A stretch of DNA of 64,000 nt from Cellvibrionaceae bacterium (GTDB lineage Bacteria > Pseudomonadota > Gammaproteobacteria > Pseudomonadales > Cellvibrionaceae), in assembly GCA_021151695.1 (NCBI GenBank), contig JAGKWU010000014.1:1-64000 (forward strand), given 5' to 3'. The notes beneath the pieces are model-generated. The model saw nothing but the letters and a program-made list of their open reading frames with translations. It had not been told where the DNA came from and made no database searches. A program made the translations under genes and the position numbers. Shown here in pieces: positions 35,173 to 42,894 of this stretch. Every line of letters starts with the position of its first letter. Position 1 is the stretch's first letter.

Positions 35173-37158
35173 TTAAAACCCCACCCTTAATCCCACCTGC
35201 AAACTTCTCCCCGCTTCCGGCGCTATGTTGCGCAAGTAAGAAGTCGCATTGCGAATTTCCTCATCGGTCAGGTTGCTAGCCTTGGCGAAGAGTGTGTAGT
35301 TGGTATCACCGGAAGTGAAGTTGTAAGACAGGCGTGCATCCACTTTGGTGTAACCGGCGGTTTCTGTTTCGCCATCGCCGGGGTGATTCTGGCGTTGGGC
35401 ATGGGTGATGGTGAGGCCTCCGCTCCAGTTGTTTTGGTCGACGGATAATTCGCTGCCTGCGCGCATGGGTGTGATACGCGGAAGGTCGCCGCCTTGATCC
35501 AGAGTTGCACGCACGCTGTCGGTAAAGAGGCGCAGTTGCCAGCTCTCACTCAAGGTCAGTTTTAGCTCCGCTTCAAATCCGCGGAAGGTGGCGTCTGCCT
35601 GTGTGTATTGATAGGCGGTCAGCTCTTCAAATCCTTCGATTGATGTGTGCAAATTGCGCGCATAGATGAAATCTGCAAACTGGTTGTAAAAGCCATTCAG
35701 CGAGAATTGTGCTTGCTCACCATGCCAGTGGTAACCCAGCTCCAGATTAGTGCTGGTCTCTTCATTTAACGTGTCGTCGCCAATCAAATAACTACCGGTG
35801 GCTGGATGCGGGCCATTGGCGAGTAGCTCTTCCACACTTGGTGCGCGTTGGGCTTGAGCAAGGCCAAGGCTGATTTGTTGCTCAGGGGTGAAATGCCAGG
35901 TGGTGGTGCCGGACAGATTAATGCTGTGGTGTTCAATGCCGTTACCTCCTTCAGGTGTGATTTTTTGAAAGTCGCCACGGGCACCAAGCTCGTAAGTGAA
36001 TTGACCTTGTGTGTTCTCCTCCACCACAAAAATGCCGCCAGAACTTATGTCAGATTTGGGGATAAAAGCTTCTTCGCCTATGGCTGCGAAAGTACTGCGC
36101 ACGCCCTGGATTCCCAGCGCCCCCTGCCATTGGCTGTCGGGATGATGGTGCAGAAGCTCCATGCGGCCTTCCCAGGCGTCGTTGGTAAAGCGGGTGCCGG
36201 GTTCGCCATCTTCAATTTCGGTGTGCTCGTAGTCGGCGTGGCCCAGATGGCCGGTGAGCTTGTCAAAGCCGGCAAAGGGATCGCGCAGCTCGCCTTTCAG
36301 GTCGTAGCGGGTTTGGTGCATATCAATACGCACCAGCTCGTTGCCGTCGGGCGGAACGCCGTAGTTATTGTCCTGCTTGTTGACGCTGAGGCCGATAAAA
36401 CCGTCATCGCCAATATAGCTTGTTCCCAGGCTGCCGCTTTTGGCGTGGGCATCGGTATTGATCAGCGTGCCTTTCGGGGTATTTTCATCGGGGTTAACCG
36501 GGCCGAAATCGTGGATATCCATATCGCCGCTGCGACGTTTTACGCCGTCTATGTGAAAGGCGACCGGGCCACTGGCGCCCGTCAGGCTGACGACGCCGAC
36601 AGTTTCATCATTACCGCTGTTATTGCGCAGCTCGGCCCCCCCGGTGATCTCGTCAGGCAGTTGGTCGGGGATGCGGTTATCCAACACATTCACCACACCG
36701 CCTATGGCGCCCGGGCCGTAGCGCAGGGCAGCGGGGCCGCGCAGTACTTCAATTTTGGTGGCGAGCAGCGGTTCCAAGGTGACAGCATGGTCAGGACTGG
36801 CAGCCGAAGCGTCCATACTGCCCACGCTGTCTTGCATGACTTTGACGCGGTTGTCGCTCTGGCCGCGAATCACCGGCAGGCCGACACTCGGCCCGAAGCT
36901 GGATGAGCTAACACCCAGCTCGCCATTAAGCGTTTCACCCAAGGTGGCGGAGGCGGCATTGTGTAAGTCCTCGCCGCTGATAACATTGACGGGGTGGCTG
37001 ACGGTGTCTTCGCTTTTGGCGAAGGGCGAGGCGGTGACTATCACCTCGCGGGGCAGCTCGTCCGGGGCGTCATTGTCAGAAATATCGTTATTGGCAAATG
37101 CCAGGGGGCTGACGGCAGCAAGTGCTATCGCCAGCGAAGGACGGGCAAACAGTTTCAT
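35173..37158 (-). CDS. TonB-dependent zinc receptor, ZnuD-like
   Basis: About 661 residues from ATG 37158 with GGAGT upstream. Signal peptide ends at AFAN. The plug domain has VTASPFAKSED, GLPVIRGQSDNRVKVMQDSVG and VEVLRGPAALRYGPGAIGG-like motifs, and a 22-strand barrel follows, ending LQVGLRVGF. His/Asp-rich loops (HHHPDS, EHTEIEDGEPG) suit metal binding, as in ZnuD. A Zur box lies upstream of the small gene that precedes it. It takes zinc across the outer membrane, feeding the ZnuABC importer encoded at 50412-53476. Confidence 0.85.
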   Translation of the reverse strand: MKLFARPSLAIALAAVSPLAFANNDISDNDAPDELPREVIVTASPFAKSEDTVSHPVNVISGEDLHNAASATLGETLNGELGVSSSSFGPSVGLPVIRGQSDNRVKVMQDSVGSMDASAASPDHAVTLEPLLATKIEVLRGPAALRYGPGAIGGVVNVLDNRIPDQLPDEITGGAELRNNSGNDETVGVVSLTGASGPVAFHIDGVKRRSGDMDIHDFGPVNPDENTPKGTLINTDAHAKSGSLGTSYIGDDGFIGLSVNKQDNNYGVPPDGNELVRIDMHQTRYDLKGELRDPFAGFDKLTGHLGHADYEHTEIEDGEPGTRFTNDAWEGRMELLHHHPDSQWQGALGIQGVRSTFAAIGEEAFIPKSDISSGGIFVVEENTQGQFTYELGARGDFQKITPEGGNGIEHHSINLSGTTTWHFTPEQQISLGLAQAQRAPSVEELLANGPHPATGSYLIGDDTLNEETSTNLELGYHWHGEQAQFSLNGFYNQFADFIYARNLHTSIEGFEELTAYQYTQADATFRGFEAELKLTLSESWQLRLFTDSVRATLDQGGDLPRITPMRAGSELSVDQNNWSGGLTITHAQRQNHPGDGETETAGYTKVDARLSYNFTSGDTNYTLFAKASNLTDEEIRNATSYLRNIAPEAGRSLQVGLRVGF

Positions 37159-37221
37159 AAAAACTCCACAGCAAAAACAACCGCTCTGAAAAACAGAGAG
37201 CGGCGGTAAATAAATCATTGG

Positions 37222-37542
37222 TTATGACAGGGCTGGGAGTGTGGTGGGTGGAGCGCGAATGGGCGTGCAGCGGGTGGGACGGTTGACCGGTGCGGCCACC
37301 AGGGCCAGGCCGATCCAGATAGTCACCAACACAGGGGCTAGTAGCAATTGCGGTGAACTTGTGACTTTGTCGAGGGCCTGGTTGTGCTGGCAGAGGGCGC
37401 AACCGGCATCCAGATCGCTGAAAATACCGTGGACGTGGCTCGCCTCAATTACCGAGACAAGCGCAAGGGTTGCCGCTGCAAGCAGCAGCCACAGGCGCAA
37501 ATAACGGCGTGATTGGCGGATAAAATTCGACATAAGACACAT
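37222..37542 (-). CDS. DUF2946-like small membrane protein
   Basis: About 106 residues. One N-terminal membrane helix (LRLWLLLAAATLALVSVIEA) is followed by a short metal-ligand-like stretch ASHVHG and CALCQH, then a second helix. This is the DUF2946-like layout often found next to metal TonB receptors. It starts 30 bases from the Zur box and is co-directional with the ZnuD-like gene, so it is probably part of the zinc-starvation operon. ATG 37533 is an alternative start. Confidence 0.65.
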   Translation of the reverse strand: MCLMSNFIRQSRRYLRLWLLLAAATLALVSVIEASHVHGIFSDLDAGCALCQHNQALDKVTSSPQLLLAPVLVTIWIGLALVAAPVNRPTRCTPIRAPPTTLPALS

Positions 37543-37570
37543 CTAACCAGACTTATATGACAGTCGCAAG

Positions 37571-37589
37571 CGTTATATTATAACATTTG
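37571..37589. promoter_or_regulatory. Zur box 1
   Basis: CGTTATATTATAACATTTG contains the perfect dyad GTTATATTATAAC and resembles the E. coli Zur box (TGTTATANTATAACA). It lies between the DUF2946-like/ZnuD operon and the divergent DUF2726-like gene. Confidence 0.8.
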
Positions 37590-37656
37590 AAAGTTTATAC
37601 CTTATCAGCTGAAATAAGGTCAATCGACCCGGATGGGTTCTCAAGAGTGGGGATGT

Positions 37657-38379
37657 ATGGCTGGCAGTATTATCTGGATAGGGGCGTTCTTGTTGCTGGT
37701 GGGCTATTTTGTCTATCGGGCCGATAAAAAACTCAAAGAGAAATACAAGGACAAGTTCAGTCCACACGAATGGGATTTGCCGGGTTCTGTAACGCCCAAA
37801 ACCCCTGCAGCCCCTATGGCTGATATGCAGATCCTATCGCCTGCTGTTGCTCGTCCGCCGGTATCCAGTTATCACCGCCAGCCACGCTGGTTCACCGCTG
37901 AGCAAGCTCATAGTTACCGCCTATTGCAGCAGGCGCTGGCTGGCGAGTATGTGCTACTGGCGAAAATCCATTTGGCGGATCTGGTGACGGCGCCGACGAT
38001 CTTCGAAGCGCGTTTGCAGCGCCGGGTGGATTTTGTGGTATGCAACAAGCAGGATTTAAATCCCTTGTGTCTGGTGGCGCTGGATGATCCTCAGGTAAAT
38101 GACCCGGAAACTCGCCAGTTGGAAGAAATCTGCCGCAGCGTGCAATTGCCTTTGGTGACCTTGGCAGCTGACAATCCACCGGCAATCCCGGCACTGCGCC
38201 AGCAATTGCTGGGGGTCATGGGGGTGGTTGATGTGACGTCGGCGGATGAGCACAAGAGTTGTCCGCTCTGCCTGGCGCCCATGCGTAAGCGCTCAGTTAC
38301 CAGCGGTGCCCAGGCAGGGCGCACCCTGTGGGTCTGCTCCACGTATCCAGCCTGCAAGGGTTGGCAGGCAATAAGTTAG
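37657..38379 (+). CDS. DUF2726 protein with C-terminal topoisomerase-type zinc finger
   Basis: About 240 residues. An N-terminal membrane helix (SIIWIGAFLLLVGYFVYRADKK) is followed by a nuclease-like DUF2726 domain (AEQAHSYRLLQQAL, DFVVCNKQDLNPLCLVALDD). A C-terminal zinc finger, CPLCLAPMRKR-x13-LWVCSTYPACKG, is of the topoisomerase I type. It may bind or cut nucleic acid. ATG 37657 is preferred (GTGGGG upstream) over 37633. It is divergent from the Zur-controlled operon. Confidence 0.75.
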   Translation: MAGSIIWIGAFLLLVGYFVYRADKKLKEKYKDKFSPHEWDLPGSVTPKTPAAPMADMQILSPAVARPPVSSYHRQPRWFTAEQAHSYRLLQQALAGEYVLLAKIHLADLVTAPTIFEARLQRRVDFVVCNKQDLNPLCLVALDDPQVNDPETRQLEEICRSVQLPLVTLAADNPPAIPALRQQLLGVMGVVDVTSADEHKSCPLCLAPMRKRSVTSGAQAGRTLWVCSTYPACKGWQAIS

Positions 38380-38408
38380 AAAAGGGGGAGGTCTACATTT
38401 CGCGCATA

Positions 38409-38445
38409 AAAAAACCGGAAGCAAATAACAGCTTCCGGTTTTTTT
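38409..38445. terminator. Bidirectional terminator
   Basis: AACCGGAAGC and GCTTCCGGTT form the stem, with A and T runs outside. It separates the DUF2726-like gene and the PA14-domain gene. Confidence 0.88.
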
Positions 38446-38465
38446 ATCAGAGCACTTTATAGAGA

Positions 38466-39053
38466 TTAGTGCAGGAACTTGATGTACTTGGAATCATCGC
38501 CTGCTGTGTACTGCTTGCCGTCGCTGGTATAGGCGTAGCTCATCACCAGTCCCGAGTTGCCAAAGCCCTGGAAGTACACCAACTTGAAGTTGTGTGTGCC
38601 TTCGGTCAGCTGCACATGGCAGGCATCGGTGGTAAGTGGGCGGTCGTGAGTCCATTCACACAGCTTGCGGCCATCTACGCTCAGCTCAAAGCCGTCGTCA
38701 CTACCTACGTAAAAGGTGTAATCACCGGCTTTTTTCACCGCGAAGGGTGCGTCTATATCCACAAAAAAGTCGTCGGTAAAGCCAATGTCACCCAGTTTGG
38801 GGTGGCGGAAACGGCTTTTATCGGTCAGGTCTATACGATCGATTTTTACGACTTTGCTGGTTTCAATATCGCGCGGTTGGTGGATATCCACAATGTTCAC
38901 GCGGTTCTTGCTGATCACCAGATTAAATACCTCATTCACCATGGGCGGCGTAATGCGGTTGACTATGGCAATCACCACGATGAGTAAGAGCGCAGAGAAC
39001 ACCCAATCGCGGTTAAAGGACAGATTGTCCAAATTCAGTTTTATCGCTTTCAT
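38466..39053 (-). CDS. PA14-domain membrane-anchored protein
   Basis: 195 residues. One N-terminal membrane helix (DWVFSALLLIVVIAIVNRI) is followed by a PA14-like beta-sandwich: FFVDIDAPFAVKKAGDYTFYVGSDDGFELSVDGRKL and the motif EGTHNFKLVYFQGFGNSGL. PA14 domains bind sugars or glycans. Its ATG overlaps the stop codon of the PMT-family gene by one base, so the two proteins are made together and may work as a unit. Confidence 0.8.
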   Translation of the reverse strand: MKAIKLNLDNLSFNRDWVFSALLLIVVIAIVNRITPPMVNEVFNLVISKNRVNIVDIHQPRDIETSKVVKIDRIDLTDKSRFRHPKLGDIGFTDDFFVDIDAPFAVKKAGDYTFYVGSDDGFELSVDGRKLCEWTHDRPLTTDACHVQLTEGTHNFKLVYFQGFGNSGLVMSYAYTSDGKQYTAGDDSKYIKFLH

Positions 39054-40561
39054 TATCTCACCACCTGCAATTTCCAGAAGCTGAACCAGTTGCGCATCTC
39101 AAATTGGTCTGCGTTTAGCGGCAGGCCATAGGTCAGGGGCGAAAAGAAGGCGAACACGGCGATAATCAAACCCACATAAAGGGCCAGGTTGATCCAGGTG
39201 TGGCGGTTGTAGCTATAGATACCGTCGCGGAAGATATAGGTAATCATCAACACCAGATTAACCGCGCCGAACAGCAGCGGAATCATATAGTGATAGAGAT
39301 ACATCACCCGCTCGATTTGCAAGATGGCGATCATGTAGCTCATATAGAGGCCGGTGAACGCGCATATCCAATAAAAAAGCGCTACATCCTTTACTGGATT
39401 GCCGTAGATAAACCGGCTCATGATCAGGCCGAGGCTCAGCACAATGCCGCCCAGCACGCTAAACCAGACAATAGGGTTGGCGATGATAGTCATGTATTTG
39501 ACCTGCACTACGCCGTTGACGGTATCCCTGTCCCAACGGTAACTGATGGTTTTTTTACCCACCAGCCAGTCCATGGCAAAGCTGCCATTCTCGTCGGGTT
39601 TACACTCGTCCAGACGCGGTACGCCGTCGGCGTATTCGTTCATATAACGGAAGTTATCTTTCATGCCGACGATAAAGGTAGAGAGGCTCCAGGTATCGCC
39701 GCGCTGGATAGCTTGCAGGTATTCAGGTGAAGCTTTGTAGGTGCGGCCATCGAGTACTTTGGTACCCATGCCTATGTGTACGTAGAATACGGCAAAGAAC
39801 ACCAGTGCTACCGCGCCTACACCCAAGGGTGCCGTTTGCAACAAGCGCTTGAACAGGGCGGGGATATCAACGTTCTGGATGTTGCGCCATTGGTCTACAC
39901 CGTAGAGCATCACAAACAATAACAACAGAATTGCCGCAGTTACCTTCACCGCCAGCGCCAGCCCAATCAACAGGCCCAGGATGATGTAGTTTTTGAGAGT
40001 AATGTTGCCGCTGGTAATGCTGCGCACACAGTAGTAAACCGCGCCGAGGATAAAGAACAGGTGCATACCTTCGAGCTGGGCGGCACGGGCCTGAATGACC
40101 AGGGCGTTATCGAAAATCACCAGGCTGGTAAACATAAAGGCCAAAGCGGGTACCCGGGTGATGCGATTGATGATGCCGTAGAAAAACAGCACCGACAGCG
40201 CCATGCCGACTACCGGGGGCCAGCGGAAACCGGTGAACTTCATCCCGGCGGGTGCATCTTCGCCCTTGATGTAGTCGGTCTCGTCGAGTTTATGTTTATC
40301 GAGGCCATCATTGGCGCCGATCACCACTTCCCCCAAGGCCATCAACATCTTGCCCAAAGGTGGGTGAGGTTCCATATACATCACACCATCCACATGTTTT
40401 TGCGCCGAGGCTACATGGTAGTTCTCGTCCCAAAACATGGATTGGGGATTGCCGTAATGGGTGAAATAAATTCCGAAGGAACAGATAAGCAGTATCAGCG
40501 GGAAGATGTTCTTCTTAAGCAAAGCTAAAGCAAAACCCGCATATTCTTGTTGTTTTGGCAT
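39053..40561 (-). CDS. PMT-family (GT39) lipid-linked mannosyltransferase
   Basis: 502 residues with about ten or more membrane segments. The N-terminal periplasmic loop has DENYHVASAQKHV and MEPHPPLGKMLMALG, the Asp-Glu and HPPLGK motifs of protein O-mannosyltransferases (PMT). The C-terminal part (YHYMIPLLFGAVNLVLMITYIF) fits the PMT C-terminal membrane region. The family moves mannose from a polyprenyl-phosphate carrier onto Ser/Thr or other acceptors. It is coupled to the PA14 gene downstream. Confidence 0.85.
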   Translation of the reverse strand: MPKQQEYAGFALALLKKNIFPLILLICSFGIYFTHYGNPQSMFWDENYHVASAQKHVDGVMYMEPHPPLGKMLMALGEVVIGANDGLDKHKLDETDYIKGEDAPAGMKFTGFRWPPVVGMALSVLFFYGIINRITRVPALAFMFTSLVIFDNALVIQARAAQLEGMHLFFILGAVYYCVRSITSGNITLKNYIILGLLIGLALAVKVTAAILLLLFVMLYGVDQWRNIQNVDIPALFKRLLQTAPLGVGAVALVFFAVFYVHIGMGTKVLDGRTYKASPEYLQAIQRGDTWSLSTFIVGMKDNFRYMNEYADGVPRLDECKPDENGSFAMDWLVGKKTISYRWDRDTVNGVVQVKYMTIIANPIVWFSVLGGIVLSLGLIMSRFIYGNPVKDVALFYWICAFTGLYMSYMIAILQIERVMYLYHYMIPLLFGAVNLVLMITYIFRDGIYSYNRHTWINLALYVGLIIAVFAFFSPLTYGLPLNADQFEMRNWFSFWKLQVVR

Positions 40562-41362
40562 GGCAGTGGCACTTCTAGGTTGTAGGTCTTGTCAGATTAG
40601 GGTTAGAGGATAGTCGTCACTTATTAGAATTTTATGGCGGCTTTAACCCTGAATATCTGATTACAGCACACCTTGCCTCTCACGGCTGCGCAAGACACAG
40701 CCTTCTCTTGCGGGCGAATCTTGCCTTGTTCTGGCGCAGTCTGCAATTGGGTTGAAGCTTGTGCCGCAATTTTCCTACCGTGGTCACAGAATTGTGGTCG
40801 CTTGTAACAAGTCGGCGGCAGATGGCTATAGTGAATCGGTGCGGCAAGTGACGATTATGGCGACAGGTCCGACCAATAAAAAAGCGGCTCACCAAGTGGG
40901 CCGCTTAAGCGGGGGTAAAACTGGAGAAAAACGCAATTAACTAAACGATGGCCTGATCGGTGAGCATGATGTTGGCGATTCGGGTCGCACAAGATCAGCG
41001 GAAAGCTCAAACGATAAGGCGCAAGGTAAACGTTTGCTTTTCATTGGCAAAATGCCAACGCGTTTGAGATTAGGCTTTTGCGTGGCGGAATTCAAGAAAC
41101 AATTGACAGCACTGGCGTTAAATAAATTCGCGAAAATGTTTTTTGTTTTTATGCGTGAAAATTTATTTTTTAATAAAATGAAAATACCAAAAACTCAGGA
41201 TTTTTGCGCAAGCAATCCAGGTTCATTGGCGAACAAAATATCCTGCATGAGTTAGTAAAAACTGGCGCAGGAAAGCTTGTTGGCCGGTATCACCCTCAAC
41301 AGGCTTGGGATAGCATGGCGGCATTGATTTTTGGCATTTATCTACCAAAGGAGAGAGTTCCC
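40562..41362. other. Long intergenic region with an orphan minus-strand terminator
   Basis: I see no convincing gene in these 800 bases. A strong hairpin at 40883-40905 (AGCGGC with GCCGCT) has a T run on the minus strand, yet no minus-strand gene lies close upstream of it. A small hairpin TTGGCAAAATGCCAA is at 41044-41058. An AT-rich block at 41130-41200 could hold a promoter. A small RNA on the minus strand is possible but unproven. Confidence 0.4.
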
Positions 41363-42025
41363 ATGAGCACTGCGCTTATCACAGGTGCAAACCGCGGTAT
41401 TGGTTTAGCGCTTACACTCGAATATTTGGGCCAGGGTTGGAAAGTGCTGGCCGTCTGCCGCCAGACATCATCCGAACTTGATGCCAGCGGTGCCCAGGTT
41501 ATCGCCGGTATAGATGTTACGGAGCCGGCTGCTATCACCCGCTTGCGCGCCGAGCTTGGCAACAACACGCTGGATTTGTTGATCAATAACGCCGGCATTC
41601 TGGAGCGCGACCTCTTGGGCGAAATTGATTACGCCAAGGTTGAGCGGCAATTTCTCGTCAATGCAAAAGCACCTTTGCAAGTCGCTGAAGGATTGCTGGG
41701 CAATTTGCGAGCGGGCAGCAAGATTGCGTTTATCACCAGCCGCATGGGCTCCATTGCAGATAACACCTCCGGCGGCGCTTACGGTTATCGCATGTCCAAA
41801 GCGGCGCTCAATGCAGGTGCCAAATCCTTAAGTCTGGATTTGAAAGGGCGTGGAATCTCCGTGGCGATTTTACATCCCGGTTATGTGCAAACGGCCATGG
41901 TTAATTTTGGTGGCGACATTTCGGCAGCGGAGTCCGCCAGGCGTTTGAGTAAACGTATTGCAGAGTTGACTATGGAAAATACTGGCAGCTTCTGGCACTC
42001 CAATGGTGAGTTGCTGCCCTGGTAA
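41363..42025 (+). CDS. Short-chain dehydrogenase/reductase (C-factor type)
   Basis: About 220 residues. Rossmann motif TGANRGIG is at the N-terminus, NNAG follows, Ser is in FITSRMGS, and the catalytic pair is YGYRMSK. The overall length and end (NTGSFWHSNGELLPW) match the C-factor-like SDR branch. NAD(P)H-dependent, substrate unknown. AAGGAGAGAG supports ATG 41363; the open frame upstream to 41204 has no such site. Confidence 0.88.
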   Translation: MSTALITGANRGIGLALTLEYLGQGWKVLAVCRQTSSELDASGAQVIAGIDVTEPAAITRLRAELGNNTLDLLINNAGILERDLLGEIDYAKVERQFLVNAKAPLQVAEGLLGNLRAGSKIAFITSRMGSIADNTSGGAYGYRMSKAALNAGAKSLSLDLKGRGISVAILHPGYVQTAMVNFGGDISAAESARRLSKRIAELTMENTGSFWHSNGELLPW

Positions 42026-42154
42026 AAGATCGTTGGCATCTTATTCATTTTGCATTAATAAACTACTGGATAAGATTCGCTCGCGTAAGTGGTAGTTGTG
42101 CTCGTCATACAATAGCGATTTATATTTATAGGCTTAATTAAAGGAACTGTAGAC

Positions 42155-42379
42155 ATGAAAAAGACAATTGCATTCTTGGCCCTGGGTTTGATTGCTGCCG
42201 CCCCGGCATTTGCAGAGAAAAACTGCGAAGAACTCAAAACCGAAATCGCCGCCAAGCTGGACGCAAAAGGGGTTAAGGGTTACACCCTGGAAGTCGTAGC
42301 CAGTGAAGACGTGAAAGAGCAAAAAGTGATTGGCAGTTGCGAAGTGGGCAAAAAGAAAATCACGTACAAAAAAGACTAA
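42155..42379 (+). CDS. DUF1161 small periplasmic protein
   Basis: 74 residues with signal peptide MKKTIAFLALGLIAAAPAFA. The mature part has two Cys residues (KNCEELKTEIAAKLDAKGV, IGSCEVGKKKI), as in DUF1161 proteins. No activity is known for the family. A strong bidirectional terminator follows. Confidence 0.85.
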   Translation: MKKTIAFLALGLIAAAPAFAEKNCEELKTEIAAKLDAKGVKGYTLEVVASEDVKEQKVIGSCEVGKKKITYKKD

Positions 42380-42400
42380 CCAATAATCGAGTTTTACAAT

Positions 42401-42439
42401 AAAAAAACGGGGCGCCATCACAATGGCGCCCCGTTTTTA
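42401..42439. terminator. Bidirectional terminator
   Basis: A 12-bp perfect stem (ACGGGGCGCCAT with ATGGCGCCCCGT) with A and T runs. It separates the DUF1161 and Dabb-like genes. Confidence 0.92.
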
Positions 42440-42457
42440 TTTTCGCTTCTGATGGTG

Positions 42458-42787
42458 TTATGTATTCACGGCATCGTAAACCACCACTTTGCTCCACAGG
42501 CTTTCATGCTGCGCAATAAATTGCAGATGAATAGGGTGTGTTTGGTAAATCTGCTCATCGGCTTCGTTGTCAAAAAACGCTAGCCAGGATACAGCATAAC
42601 TATTGTCGATTACTCCGCGCTCTTCCGTTGCCGCCGGCACGCCTATGTGAAAACCCTTTATGGTTTCGATATGGGTAAGACTGCGTACACCTTCCAGCAA
42701 GCGATCGAGATGATCGGGATCGTGTAACCAGAAATAAACCTGGTGGGAGAGATGCGCGATATTGCCCTTGCTATTAGCTGTGCTCAT
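42458..42787 (-). CDS. Dabb-type stress-responsive alpha/beta barrel protein
   Basis: 109 residues. The N-terminal strand IAHLSHQVYFWL, the middle GFHIGVPAATEERGVIDNSYAVSWLAFFD and the final VVYDAV fit the Dabb family of small ferredoxin-like barrels. The role is unknown; they often bind small ligands. It lies downstream of no other gene in its unit. Confidence 0.75.
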   Translation of the reverse strand: MSTANSKGNIAHLSHQVYFWLHDPDHLDRLLEGVRSLTHIETIKGFHIGVPAATEERGVIDNSYAVSWLAFFDNEADEQIYQTHPIHLQFIAQHESLWSKVVVYDAVNT

Positions 42788-42831
42788 GGCTGGCTCCTGT
42801 TGGCAGAATAAAACCGCAGTATCCGAAAAAT

Positions 42832-42853
42832 AAAAAAGGGCGCAAGCGCCCTT
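42832..42853 (-). terminator. Terminator of dxs
   Basis: AAGGGCGC (42836-42843) pairs with GCGCCCTT (42846-42853); the minus strand ends in a T run. Confidence 0.85.
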
Positions 42854-42894
42854 ACATAACTTCTCATTTGCAAACGCAAAAACTAAATCGCTGT

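Noticed and set aside
35848..36906. A 352-residue plus-strand frame opposite the ZnuD-like receptor
   Set aside because: It is the mirror of a GC-rich coding frame with no recognisable domain, while the opposite strand encodes a clear TonB receptor.
40752..40940. A 62-residue plus-strand frame in the long gap
   Set aside because: It runs through the terminator hairpin at 40883-40905 and has no ribosome site.
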